In this document: one piece after another, positions 11,670 through 22,878 of the stretch | How positions within the stretch are numbered: the first letter of the stretch is position 1 | How the letters are laid out: the number at the start of each line of letters is the position of its first letter | Assembly: GCA_905221605.1 (NCBI GenBank) | Contig: CAJNDS010002186.1 | Span: 377,001 to 441,000 of the forward strand | Origin: Symbiodinium natans | Taxonomy: Eukaryota > Sar > Dinophyceae > Suessiales > Symbiodiniaceae | Direction of reading: 5' to 3' | Length of the DNA: 64,000 bases | The notes under the pieces: generated by a model | What the model was told of the DNA's origin: nothing | Seen by the model: the letters and a program-made list of their open reading frames with translations, nothing else | The model's database searches: none | Program-made: the position numbers and the translations under genes

Positions 11670-12058
11670 CCCCAGTGCTGCCCCCCCAAAAAAACTCAAG
11701 AAGCCAGAAAACTGACGCAGCCCCACCCTCTCCACATGCCCTCCTCCCAGATGCCCCCTCACCAGTGCAGCATCTGGGGAGGAGGGAGGGCATCAGGGCG
11801 AGGTTTTCTGGGAGGGGCATCTGGGAGGAGGTGGGAGGAGGGCGGGGCTGCGTCAGTTCTTTTTTTGGCTCTTTGAGTTTTTTTGGTGGGGGGGGGGCAG
11901 CGGGGGCATGTGGGAGAGGGGATGAGAGGGGCATGTGGGAGGCGGGCATGTGGAGAGGCAAGGCTGCGGCAGTGGTTTGTGCTTGTTGAGTTTTTTTTTT
12001 TTTTTGGGGGGGGGGGGGGCGGGCAGCATCTGGGAGGGGGGCATCTGGAGAGGGGGGC
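11670..12058. repeat. Foldback-type inverted repeat with homopolymer runs
   Basis: The left arm (about 11670-11757) contains, in order, gctgccccccc, aaaaaaactcaag, gacgcagcccc and cctcccagatgcc. The right side (about 11814-11900) holds the reverse complement in reverse order: ggcatctgggagg, ggggctgcgtc, ctttgagttttttt, and a g-run followed by gcagc. A second, diverged copy of the right arm follows at about 11927-12055. The unpaired centre is about 55 bp. Arms of about 90 bp around a short centre would form a long hairpin. No coding content. Confidence 0.85.
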
Positions 12059-14280
12059 ATCTGGCATCTGGGAGTGGGAGTTGAACTCAAGAGTGTCAGC
12101 ATAGGCTGGAGCCTGTTCTGCAGTTGACTGGATTGCTGGAGATAGACACACCCCACCAGCCTGGATGGCGGAAAGCGACGGCAAATCGGGAGGATGCCGG
12201 CCGATAGAAGCACTCAGACCGAACGCGCCGCGTCGCTCACGCCGTTGACGTCGCTGGGAACGCAGCCGCTCACCATTGCTTCCGGGAGATGCCTTATGTT
12301 TCGAAGAGAGCTTGAGCACGTTACCAGGAAAGCTGTGTGGCAGACAAGAAGTCTGCAACATTCGTTGAAGAGGGCTCTTGTGTACCCGGCTCCAGCCTTC
12401 GGGGCTGGAGGGGCATATGTTTTCTTTTGAACGGTGAACTCACGAAGTCGATGGAGTGACGACTTGCATTATGCTTGAGGACTTGTGTGGTGCGTGAGGC
12501 CCATTTGCGCCACCATCCGATTGAGGCCGCCTCTTAGTCTTGGACATGACAGTGCCGCCGTGTAGCAAAAGGTCAAACTCAGAGTGCATCCGATCTTCAG
12601 GCCTGCACAAACGTGGTGCAATTCCTTGGTGCAAGAATGCCCTAGCCTGAGATGCGATTGTTTGCCTGAGCCATCTCCACGCGGTAGATTCCGGTAGATC
12701 GGAGTAGTGTGTGGGGCAAGAGTGTATTTGTTTCTGCTTCTTGCTTTTGCTACGCCTTTTGCCAGGCCTCCCTCATTCAAGGTTGAGCGCCACAATCATC
12801 AAAGGCAACGTCTGCACCTTTCTGAATTCTGCATCTGTTAGCCGGAATGGTGCTCGCAGCCAGTGGCACTCGAGGGGCTATCGCACGAACATGTGTCAGA
12901 ATCAATCGCTGGTGCTTGCCTCTGACAAATCTCATGGTCAGATTGCACCACCTGTGATTCTTGTAGCGGCGAAAACAATCAGTTGCAGTAAGGTTGCAGA
13001 TCTTCAGAAGTTGCTTCTGGAAGAATACGATGCAATGGAGGCCATGATGTAATGTGCACGAAATGCATCTCCAACTGCCCCTCAGAGGTGGTCCTGAGTG
13101 CAGCTGGAGGTGGGCTTGCACTGCCTAAGGCAGGGCCTTGATGTTTACGTGGATGTTGTGCGGGGCGTCACTGCAAAAGCCACGAGCTGCACTTCGCAAG
13201 CAGCAAGCAGGAGCTACAGCTGCGACAAACTCGATGTGATCGCCCAGAGGAGAAAGCGGCCTGTACACACTCATGCAAACTTGCACATCTTGTGTGCAGC
13301 ACCACGCTTGTGAGGAAATGCAGGGCATGGCGCCTGAGGTCGACCGGGCGCCACTGCTAGTAGCAATGCCTTGATGGAAGCGCCGGGGACACGCAAAATC
13401 ATCGAAGAATGAGAAGGATGAGCCTAAGGGCCTCAAGGGTGTAGCGCTGCTCGGCACCTCTATTCCAGTCCTGCCATGTGGCAGCATTCAGATTTTGAAG
13501 ATATTCCAATACGTTGAAGTGAAATCGTGGAGTCCTCGTACTTAGTCATAGCGAGTCGTAGATAGTACGCCGTAGCAGGAGCCCGAGATGCTCATAAAGT
13601 TTCGAAATGCCAGTTTTGCTCTTTTCTGTGGCCTGTGTGGGCTCAAAGCTGACAGAGTTGGAAAGAACCTTCTTGATTTTGCGCGCACCTTAGCATACAG
13701 GTGTTTTGCCAAAGTGGCGGTCAAACCAAGACTGACTCAACTTTGCTTCAAGGTTTCTACTGGCGGCTTGCTTGCAAAGTCGGCGCTGACTGGGTTAGTG
13801 GGCATGGTTTGATTTTGCTTTTGCCCAGGTAACCTATCCGGTTCCCAATCGCAACCAACAGGCGATGCTTCAAGTCAGCGTTGTGCATCCAGAGGGATCT
13901 AGCTTCTGACAGGCTTCTTCGAACCGATGTTGCGTTACGAACGCGTCCGCCACTGTGCACACGCACCACAACATTGTGCCATGGATGGGAGAGTTTTTGT
14001 TTGAGGTGAATGCTGGGGGTCTGAGAGATATGTGTCGCTCTCTCAGCGATGTCCTGTGTGACAGTCAACTGGAAGTGTATCGTTGAACTCCGCTGAACTC
14101 CCAACCTTTAGGTTGACTCCCTATGACGGCGGCTGGAGAGGCATGCGCTTGCCCAATTCGCAGAGTGTAAGGTTCAGTGATAAAGCTGTGACCTCTTGCC
14201 TTTTTTTGTGACTGTCTTGTGTTGCTCCAGGTTGCTTGTTTGCTTTTTAATTGCGTGTGTGCGCGGCTCGTGCGTCGCAG
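12059..14280. other. Unassigned sequence, no gene recognised
   Basis: Open frames on both strands are short. The most protein-like is on the minus strand at 13757-14104 (SLWMHNADLKHRLL, IGNRIGYLGKSK). It has no identifiable family and could be a retroelement remnant. On the plus strand, a frame ending at 13052 reads VADLQKLLLEEYDAMEAMM. Neither is supported enough to call. Confidence 0.4.
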
Positions 14281-14337
14281 GCCGACGAGGTCCTCCAGGC
14301 TGCTGGCTTCGCCGTGTGCGGCGAGGACAGCTTCATG
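14281..14337 (+). CDS. Isolated 19-codon exon candidate
   Basis: Bounded by cgtcgcag at the left and a gtattc donor at the right, phase 0 at both ends, encoding ADEVLQAAGFAVCGEDSFM. The sharp boundaries and G after AG look like a real dinoflagellate micro-exon. The parent gene is unknown; it could belong to the gene starting upstream at 9916. Confidence 0.4.
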
Positions 14338-14376
14338 GTATTCATGATGCTTTTGCCGCCTTTGCGAATGGCGCGC

Positions 14377-14692
14377 GATTCAGAAAATCAGAAAATTGAC
14401 GCGCACGAATCAGAAACTGGACGCGATTCAGGAAAGCAACTGAGGTTCAAGAAACGAGGCGATTCAGGAAACTTCTCGATTCAGGAACTGGCTTCACATG
14501 ATTCGGGAATTTCCGGGATTCAGGAAGCTGCCCGATTCAGGAAGCCGCGGGGGGTAGGGGGTGGGCGGGGAGGGGTTGGGGGTGTATGGTAATGTTCATG
14601 TCAAGGTCGCTTCAGAAAACTTTGCGGTGCCCGAATGCGTGCTTTCCAGTTTCCCGAATCACGTTTGCCAGTTTCCGAATCCTCTGCTGAGC
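14377..14692. repeat. Inverted cluster of GATTCAGGAAACTGG-like motifs
   Basis: On the left (14377-14545), variants of gattcaggaa occur about eight times, including gaatcagaaactgg and gattcgggaa. On the right (about 14628-14692) the complement appears: ccagtttcccgaatc and ccagtttccgaatcc. The centre at about 14549-14590 is a G-rich run. The structure is an imperfect inverted repeat built from tandem subunits. Confidence 0.7.
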
Positions 14693-15941
14693 CACCTTTG
14701 CACTCTTTGCATTGAGGCTTCTTGAGATTGGAGCTTTGTCGTGTTTCAATTGCCTTAGCAGCATGAGGACGAAGGTGCTGAGGACGAGGCCTGAATTTGG
14801 GTGCTCCTGCGACAGCAGTCGCCAATGGACTGCCACCCTTTGCCTTACCAGGATGGCAGTATTTGCCCTCCCCCATGCGCTTCGGTGTAGCTTGTCGGCA
14901 AACGTCCATGCCGTGTGCATGTTGGATATATTTGGATGTTGATCCGATATGCTCTTGATGCTTATGCGGGTCTTCTTCCAAACAGGATACGGGATGTGCA
15001 GCAGTTTGAGTGCTATGCGAGCTATGTTTCAGTGTGTGTTTTGTGCCCTTGCTGCCCTCTGAGGCGTGGGGGAGGGGACCCAAGACTACCAGAGCGGCTC
15101 GGACTCCGAGCCACGCCTGTGAGGCTTTGGTCGTTTGAAAAGGCGCACGCGTTGTGAAGACCATACTCCGTACTCATGATTCCACTGCATGTTTTGACTT
15201 CAAGTTGTTTTGTTCATGCACTTTCTCTTCTTTGATTCATTTAAAGCCAAAATGGGAGAGCCTTTCTTCTCGGCAGGGCTCTGTAAGCGCTGGAGTCGGT
15301 TTCGTGCCACGCTTAGCAAATTGTGAGGTGTGGTGTGGTGTGGATTGTCGTGGTGGTTTGATTGACTGAAGGACTGTCTCCGTGATGTGGCGAGCAGCTT
15401 GCTCTACGCGAGCCTGATCTGTTCAGACGGTGAGGAACCAGGCGATTTGTCCATGAAATTTGGCATCCACTGCTTATCTCAACGCAGGTCTTGCAGCTTG
15501 GGGTATGTTGGGGCAGTTAGGTTTGTGCACAGCCAGTTTCTCTGGTCTGTTCGTCCTACATTCCGAATTCCGAGTGTACCAGCTAGTGGTGACACTTGGC
15601 AGTTCCATTCCATGCTTGTTGTTCTTCTCCAGTTGCAGCCAGTTGCATAAGAAGGTACAACAGACGCGACGATGAGCGCCATTCGGACGCTCTTGGACTT
15701 GGCAGAGGCACCCCTCTCCCAGTCGGCCACAATTGAGCTTGAAGCCTGAGGTAGTACGAGAAATCCATATGCAGGCTTGCAGCACCTGCAAGATCATCAT
15801 TGGCCTCAGTCCAGAACACGCGAGCTGCGTGTGCCCCAAGCGCGAACGCAGGTAGGTCAGCAGCCTCACAGTTACCAGCGTCCACACTTGTATACCTGGT
15901 GGCGCACCTTGGGCAGGCCCGCATATCGGGCCATGCCTGCT

Positions 15942-16015
15942 GGGAAGGAAGGAAGGAAGGAAGGAAGGAAGGAAGGAAGGAAGGAAGGAAGGAAGGAAGG
16001 AAGGAAGGAAGGAAG
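15942..16015 (+). repeat. (GGAA)n microsatellite
   Basis: About 18 perfect tandem GGAA units. Confidence 0.97.
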
Positions 16016-17120
16016 AGAGATGGAGCCTGGAACAACAGAATGACAGAACCTCAGCGAACTGGATTCTGAGGTGAAGGTCTGGCGTGCTCATTGCTCAGGC
16101 TCGGGTTCCAGGTGCGGGGCCTTTCTTCATGTGTGGGCTCTGGAGGGCTCTTCCGAGAACGTGCCAAAAACAACACACAATGAGTCGCTTCTCTCAAGTT
16201 GGGGAGGTCATCTCTGTCCGGAAGTGCCCACTCTTGAACGACGCTGCGCCAGGGACCCGGCGAGTTCCCGACAGAGTGCATTAAAAAGAAGCCGCTCAAA
16301 AGCCTGGAGACGATGTAGCTGACTGCTCTTTAGATGGAAGCTGTTGAGGCTCTTGCTGGAGTTCGACTTGGGACCTCCGGCTCCTCTTCGAGGCCCTCGG
16401 TTTGTTTGAGAGCGAGAAAAAAAGGTTGCAACTAAAAACAAACTCGGATGAGAGGAACGCACGTGACGTCCTCGGACTACACCTGCAGCGGAACCTCCGA
16501 GTGCTCTACCTCCGCCGAGGAGTGCCTCTCTAGGACTTTAAGTTCATGAGGATGGTTCGACACTGTCGAGAGTTCCCTCTGCTCGACTTAAGACCCACGG
16601 AAGCATGTGCCAGAGGGCAAGCATGGGGCCACTTCGAGCATCTTCGAGCCATTTGGAAGGACCAGGACTGTCTCCAGTGCGATTTGGAGCGATGCCCCAA
16701 GCAAACGACTGGGCTTGTGCTTCTTCTCTCCTCTTAAACAAGTCAGTGAACCTTGCTCTGGAACAGGTGCCAAGATAGCGACTAAAGCTCTCATAGTGCC
16801 CTCGTCCAGCCTTCGTCAAAGCATGGGGCTCAGCTGGAGCGTTGCTTGTAATGAACGCCCAGGATCGCCTTGCAAAGCCACGAAGTGCTGTCATGTGCTG
16901 TTGGAGGCTGGCAGACTCTGGGACCTGTGCCGCAGGCCGAGCTACAAGATGCCGCGAGCATGGGAGAGTTCCACGAACTTTCGTGTTGGCTGTTTCAGTT
17001 GCTGCATCGCACCGTGTCGCATCTGTCAGTGCACGGTCTCTCGCCGTTGGCATTGGCCTCTATGTGGTTGAGCTGCGAGCCCAGATTCCGTTGAAGGACC
17101 TGCTGCCTGAAGCGCATTGG

Positions 17121-17195
17121 CATGGATGGCTTGCAATGGCTTGCAAATGCTTGCAAATGCATGCAAATGCATGCAATGGCTTGCAATGGCCTGCA
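17121..17195 (+). repeat. 10-bp tandem repeat (ttgcaaatgc family)
   Basis: About seven imperfect copies with a 10-bp period, alternating ttgcaatggc, ttgcaaatgc and atgcaaatgc. Confidence 0.9.
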
Positions 17196-17735
17196 TGAGT
17201 TGTGAGGTTGCAACCTTGTCTGCTGTAAATGAATCGTCTCGCCGGGTGGTGAGGTGCACGATGGTGCACGTGCTTTCCACGAGATGTTGAGTCTGATCTT
17301 TCACCATGCACGTAGCCCCCCCCCGTGCACTCCAGGCGCTCATGGCGTGGAGCAAAGCGCAAAGCCTCTCCGAGGTAATGCACTCCACGGCAGGCCATGT
17401 TAAGTTCTCCTCCGGGGATTTGAAGCATGTCCCAGCATGTCACTCAGCCTGTGTAGGTTGGGTGTCTCGTCATTCGTCGTGGTGATGATACCTGTGCAGC
17501 ACATGACCCGGTGCAGAGAGAGAGACGAAACCTCGCAACGACTGCAACGGCATCCCGAGCAGAGGCTTGGAAGTACAGGGACCGCGGCTGAGGCCATCTG
17601 CCAGGAGCTCTGTGCAATCAAGAAAACACATTCTCTTGCCGACTTACCGACCCGTCTCTGAGTCCTTTGTTTTTGGCACGAGCCTATAGCAGCCATTAGC
17701 AGCTGCTTTGTCTCATTTACCGATACTTTCGAGCC

Positions 17736-19013
17736 ATGGCTCTGAAAGCATTCATGTCACTTGCCGTGCTAGTGCGGCTCATTGCTGCACGGTCTTGTGA
17801 GACCAATGGTTCTGGCTGTGCCGTTCAAGGACCTGCCCTGTTGCAGCGCCATCATGCCCACGTGGAGAGTTCAGTCCATGCTGAGACACGCGGGGGCCAT
17901 GCTGAGACTCGTTACGGAGCAGGCGAAACCCCTGGTGACAAGATCATTTCAGCGGTGGACCAGTGCCTGAGCGGCCGAGTGGCAAGTGCTGTCGGGGATG
18001 AGAAGACGTTGCGGCGCCTGCACCTTGTCCGCACAGCGGAGATCTTGACGAGGCTCCTGGAATCCAACCTCAGCGTCTCGGTGCTCGGGCCTGGCTGGAT
18101 CGACTCGATCGACTTTCAGCCCGTGATCGACGCGGCACTCGTTGCCGGCCGTGATGCGGCTCTCTTTCTGGCCCGGGAGGAGTTCGAGGAAGCGATCGCA
18201 GATTCCCTTGGCACCTCAAACTTAACAGAGGGAACGATTCAGGATTTCGCCAGCAAGATTACACGCATGGGGGAACTTTGTGGCCAGGGAGACGAGGCTC
18301 AGGCGCTTGCACGTGATGAAGTGGAGCTTCTTTCAGGCAACATCAGCATCGATGAGTCTCGTCTTGCGATGGAAGTTGCTGAGTATGTTGAAAACCTTTG
18401 TCGCTCAGAAGTCTTGGATGTGGACTTCTTTGTCGGCAAGCTGGTCATGACACCAGACTGCAGTCATCTCATGGACACTTCGCTTCTGTCTCACATGACG
18501 CGTGAGACCCACAAGTTGGAGTACTATGCAAAGTCGGCTCTTGTCCTCCACAGCTCAGAGAACAAGCTGGGCCATTACTTTGTGCAGCACCTGCGTGGTG
18601 AGGTCATGCCTGGAGATTCCCAACTTGAGCGTGCTCTCCTGGATGCTGCGCACTCTTCCGCACAACAGGGACATGTCCTGTCCCAATTGCGCTACATTGA
18701 GGACAAGCACTTCCAACATGTTTATGGTATGGCCTCAGCGAGGTACTGCGATGCAAACGCGGAGCTTCTCCAGAAGTCTCCGGGGCACTGGATCAGCAAG
18801 AACAGGGAGATCCAGGACTACGTGGATTGCCTGTGTATCCGGCATCTGCCAGCCCTTCTCTGTGACGCACAGCATCGAGACGCACTCGAGAAAGTCAGAC
18901 CTATCTTGATGGCCAAGCTGACGGAAGCAAAGGCGAAGATGGACGTGACCACTGCGGCCACTGCGGCCACTGCACCAGTGTCACTGCTGCTCGGCTCAAA
19001 AGGTGTTATGTGA
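17736..19013 (+). CDS. Intronless gene for a secreted protein of 425 residues, function unknown
   Basis: An uninterrupted frame from ATG to TGA. The N-terminus MALKAFMSLAVLVRLIAA is a signal peptide. It is followed by a Cys pair and the GPALLQRHH segment, a motif class often seen after the signal peptide in dinoflagellate proteins. A His/Glu/Arg-rich low-complexity stretch (about residues 42-65) follows. The rest is helical-looking, with scattered Cys (ENLCRSE, VDCLCIRHLPALLC) and an Ala-Thr-rich C-terminus before PVSLLLGSKGVM. I do not recognise a family. It lacks introns while its neighbours are intron-dense, which suggests origin from a processed transcript. I looked for a spliced-leader relic upstream of the start and found none I trust. 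Confidence 0.8.
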   Translation: MALKAFMSLAVLVRLIAARSCETNGSGCAVQGPALLQRHHAHVESSVHAETRGGHAETRYGAGETPGDKIISAVDQCLSGRVASAVGDEKTLRRLHLVRTAEILTRLLESNLSVSVLGPGWIDSIDFQPVIDAALVAGRDAALFLAREEFEEAIADSLGTSNLTEGTIQDFASKITRMGELCGQGDEAQALARDEVELLSGNISIDESRLAMEVAEYVENLCRSEVLDVDFFVGKLVMTPDCSHLMDTSLLSHMTRETHKLEYYAKSALVLHSSENKLGHYFVQHLRGEVMPGDSQLERALLDAAHSSAQQGHVLSQLRYIEDKHFQHVYGMASARYCDANAELLQKSPGHWISKNREIQDYVDCLCIRHLPALLCDAQHRDALEKVRPILMAKLTEAKAKMDVTTAATAATAPVSLLLGSKGVM

Positions 19014-19660
19014 GCTGTTCCGTTTGCAATCACTTCTTCCGAAAACCTGGCTTTATATTTTCATAGATTTTCATAGAGAATGCGCAAATAGTCACTGGAT
19101 CCTGCTTGCGCCCGAAAGGCCCGTAGCCTGCGCAAAAAAGAAGGGTGGAACAGGTGACTCCCTCATGCCAAATACTACATAGGGTTTGTGCTTAGACGAG
19201 CACGGACCTATAGGCTCTCGGCTCGACGGCCGCTCTTGTCCTCCACCGTTCTTCGTTTACCAGGTCCACGATCCTGCCCCCTTTGGCCCTGTATGGCCTG
19301 GGATCCACTCGTCCTTGTTCTTCCGCGTTGCGGAGTGCTTCTGTTCCCAGTTGCTGAGGTGTTTCTGCAGGCTGCCTTGAGTCGTGCCCTTGCAGGTCGC
19401 TTTCCTCCGTGTTTTTCTTGGGATCGAAGCCGGGGACGGTTTTAGGAGATGCTCATCAGCTGTCTGTGAAGCTGTGGAGGGCGCCCTACTGTGTACTGCT
19501 ACATCTTTCTTAGAACATATTCGTCGTGCAGCTCCAATCCTGTGATCCATGCACCGTGCCACCTGCAAATTTGCCCCGTCAGGCCATGAACAGTCGTATG
19601 GCATGCAAAAGGGAGCTTGCGCTGCCCCAAACCGCCAAAACCGTTGGTGCATCTGAAAGT

Positions 19661-19662
<2 letters not shown>

Positions 19663-19730
<68 letters not shown>

Positions 19731-19740
19731 ATGTGTGTGC
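19663..19740 (+). repeat. (GT)n microsatellite
   Basis: About 33 GT units (19663-19728), followed by a short imperfect tail. It lies just upstream of the next gene. Confidence 0.97.
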
Positions 19741-19832
19741 AGTGGTACGGGACATGTTTTGTTTGGCAGTGGCAGGTTTGGGTTGGAAGTGCGTAAGCCC
19801 TATGTTTTTCACACCCTCTGATCCGTGCGGAG

Positions 19833-22137
19833 TTGCCAAGGTTGCAAAAGACTTCGGCTGTGGGCTTTGGGCCTTGCCAGGACTCCGACGGCAAACCGAC
19901 CGGCGTGGACTGCCAGCTAACCATCAATGGCGTCACTATCAATCGAGAGAAGGAGATCCAGTTCGACCCCTACGCCATGATCGCCCCCTTCTTCGACCGA
20001 ACGCAGAGTTGCATCGAAGGCTCTTGCACTGCCTGCATGGGCATCAAGCCAGGCGATCCTGTGGCCTTTTACCTCACGGTTGGCGCAGATGGAGCCTGCA
20101 ACGACCGTGGCAGCCTCTATGCGGAGTTTCGCCTCTTCGCTCAAGTAGACATGTGCCTAGGTGGCGTGATCGGAGAGATTGCAGATGCGATCGGATGGGA
20201 TGCTTGGCCCTGCTCGGCCTGCTCTTTTTCATGACCGTTGTGATGGTTGTTGTGCATTAGGTACTCTCATCTGCTCTGCCATACAACTTCCCCTTGGTTT
20301 CATTGAGGATCACTGCAACACGGTGGGCACCCTGGAGTACTTCCCGTTCATCAGTAAGATGACCGTTGCCATCGAGTTGCCGATCCCTCTTCCTTTTCCT
20401 CTGAGTGTCAGGGCATTCCTGGACTCCAATTTGAGACTTGCCGCGCTGACCAAGGTTGTTCGGGACTATTGCGATGGATTTTCCCACAGCCCCTCTGCAC
20501 ACTTCAACTGCCACTTCACCTTCCTCAATGCCCAGGGCTTTACCTTCGTAGACATCGGGGTCGAAATTCTACTTGGAATCAAGATCCCATTGCTCGGCAC
20601 CATTGGCGATAGATTGGGAGCTACTTTTTTTTGGCTTTTTTGTGTGACACACGAACAACACGAAGCTCGTGTTGTTTTGTGATTTTAGTGCATTGTTCAC
20701 TCGATGTAATTTGCTGCAAGAAGTGCAGTTGCAAAGGCCAATTGCAATTTGAACAAAACAACTTCTATATTCAGGCACTATTGGCAAGTGGGTGAAGATT
20801 TTGGGCTTTGGCGTGGCGGAGGAGGATAAAGCAAAGGAGATTGCCATGAACCGTGCGGATGTGACTGTTGTCTTTGTTGGTAAGTCCAGCCACAATCAGA
20901 AATGCGGGGTGACCTACTCCAGTGTGGATTCCGGGTGTCGTTTCGTGATTTTTTCTGTCCTTTTTTCCTTTCCGTGATACTTTGTAAAACCGCTCAGCTG
21001 TCTTCAAAGCCCAGCCGAGGATTGCGAGCCCTTCGCTGGTAACTTGGGCCACCGGGCGAATCCTTCAGGATCGGCGGACACCTTCGAGATTACTCCGGGG
21101 ACAACCGGCCCGAGGTCTCTGTGCATTCGTCGCACAGACCGCGGCTCTATGGGCATTGATGAACATAATCTCGGGCTTGCGGGAAATTGTGGGTTCTTGG
21201 GTGCTGCTGGGTCGTAGAGTGTAGTGAGGGACGGAACCTCTCACGTGATCTTTTCTCATTACCCCCCCCCCCCCCTCTTGCGCGCCGAGATTCAGCGGGC
21301 TGGGGCATGAACCTGGAGATCGCCTGCAAAGTCGACAACTCTCAACCAGGAATCGGGATCATCACGCCCATTGGCACGAGCAAGCATGCAAAGAAGTGCC
21401 GGATCCCTGATGCGCCGGTGGATTGTGCAGCAAATTCTGGCAATCCAGGCAAGCGGATGGGCTTCGACAACCACCAGGAAGAGTACGTGGTGACGAAGGA
21501 TGGCGACTACATCTGTGCCGAGGTTACGAACGCAAGGCGCCGCCGGCGAAGTGGATGGAGCCTCAACTTGGCAATTGAATGTCCACAAAATGGAGCGGAT
21601 TGGGACTGGATTCCAATGACCGTCCGTATCGGACAAGGGCAGCACCATTCAAAATGTGTTTTTTCAGCCTACGAAATGCAGTGTGACCGAAATGCAGGAG
21701 ATCCTCACAAGCGGTTGGACCACTACAAGGATGGGGTTGTGGACCAATTCGACATCACGACACATCATGCGGGGCGCTTTGTATGCGCGAAGCGTATTGA
21801 TGGTAGCCGCCGCCGCAGGGGCAGCAAGTGGGACCAAGATCTGAAAATCCAGTGCAGGGCCAAGAGAAAGTTTTACAAGGATGTTCTGCAGGTCAGGATT
21901 GGAAGCCAGCGCCGCAGACAGAATGCCAGGTGTGTTGAAACACCGAATCGCACTCCTGTGGAATGCCTGAAGCAAGCTGGCGAAAGAGGCAAGCGGCTTA
22001 ACTACGACAACAACGGCGACAACTTCGAGATCTACACGCTCGCCAGTTCAGGCCAGCCGTACCGTGTTTGCGCAAAGCGCATCGACAGAGGTGGAGGATG
22101 GGGTTTGGACCTTAAGGTGGCTTGTGGTGTCCTGTGA
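19833..22137 (+). CDS. Multi-exon gene, protein with four ~95-residue Cys-containing modules
   Basis: Exons inferred: up to 20193, 20261-20596, 20775-20921, 21015 to about 21130, and about 21295-22137. Introns: 20194-20260 (GA-AG), 20597-20774 (GC-AG) and 20922-21014 (GT-AG); the last donor is unresolved. The 5' part reads CQLTINGVTINREKEIQ and GDPVAFYLTVGADG, with many Cys. The 3' part repeats a module: GW-x-L/M-N/D-L-x-I-x-C, then V-x-I-G, a basic stretch ending in K-C, a second Cys, G-K-R-x near its middle, a D/E-x-F-x-I strand and V-C-A-K-R-I-D. The last three copies are contiguous (21298-22137); the first is split over exons 3 and 4. It looks like an extracellular beta-rich repeat. No known family is recognised. 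The start codon is not certain. Confidence 0.7.
20597..20774 (+). other. GC-AG intron flanked by a 12-bp direct repeat, with internal hairpin
   Basis: The sequence ggcaccattggc (20596-20607) at the donor recurs as ggcactattggc (20774-20785) at the acceptor. Splicing from g|gc to ag|gc keeps the frame (PLL-GTIGKW). Inside, cacgaacaacacga and tcgtgttgttttgtg (about 20650-20682) form a stem of about 14 bp with a 3-base loop. Confidence 0.75.
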
Positions 22138-22878
22138 GCTGAAACTTGGGCTGGCGGCAATTGGCGGCCCGATTGGCTGTGTAAATCGCCTGGTCCAACA
22201 GCTGCAGGATTTCTCCCCCAAATTGTGTCCTCAGAGTGTCCAGTTGCGCCGACAGAAAGTTGGCTGTCAACTGACAGAACCCATTGCTCTGGAACACGGA
22301 AAAAGTTGGACACATGAGCAGCGAAACGTGTCCGCATCGAACGGCATTCACGGCAACCACCTTGCACGCGATGGGGGTCAAACTGCCTCACGTTTTGATC
22401 CACCGAGGCCTGGGCACAATTCGCTGAGGGGCGGCTCTTGCGACCTTCGAAAGTCCCCGTTTTTTGTTTGTTTCTGCTTGGTGTGTTTACGAAGTGTTTA
22501 CATAGACATGTTAAGCCGACGTTACACGCATGCAGGTGTGGATGGGCCACGCATGATAGAGTCTGGTAGAGTGAATGCACGTCGGCTGTTAAGTGTTGTT
22601 GCAAGTCTGTGGCTCTTGTCTGGTGGCTGCGCTCTTCCTTGTCGCAAGATGGCAGCATGGCTAGCAGAGTCCATTATGTTTCATGTTTTGCTAAGTACCA
22701 GCAATCTGTTCAGCAGGTTCATTGAAGGTTGTCATGCTGCCAAGAATGCATGTGTACAGCCTTGAGAACAGGACGTTGTTTTGCAAAAGGTCGGTCTGCC
22801 AATGCTAGCACTCCCACGCATGGTCAGTTTTGGGCTTCTGCCGTGCCATGCTACATGAAGGAGTTCAGTGTTCACTTT
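22138..22878. other. Intergenic, no gene called
   Basis: The minus-strand frame 22112-22381 (QLTANFLSAQLDTLRTQF, LLDQAIYTANRAA) looks protein-like but overlaps the end of the preceding gene and matches nothing I know. Nothing else stands out. Confidence 0.35.

Larger units (their letters stand above)
14693..17735. other. Mostly non-coding, possible scattered exons
   Basis: No recognisable family. Frames at 16870-17110 (AELQDAASMGEFHELS; ELRAQIPLKDLLPEAHW) are protein-like and follow AG|G boundaries, but they overlap in different frames, so at most one is real. Contains a GGAA microsatellite and a 10-bp repeat listed separately. Confidence 0.35.

Noticed and set aside
13757-14104. 115-codon minus-strand frame with protein-like composition
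   Set aside because: Could be a retroelement remnant, but no reverse-transcriptase or integrase motif is visible, so it is not called.
17728-17750. Possible dinoflagellate spliced-leader relic before the intronless gene (gagccatggctctgaaag)
   Set aside because: It overlaps the start codon, needs a gap to align and lacks the central run of T of the leader. The similarity is within chance.
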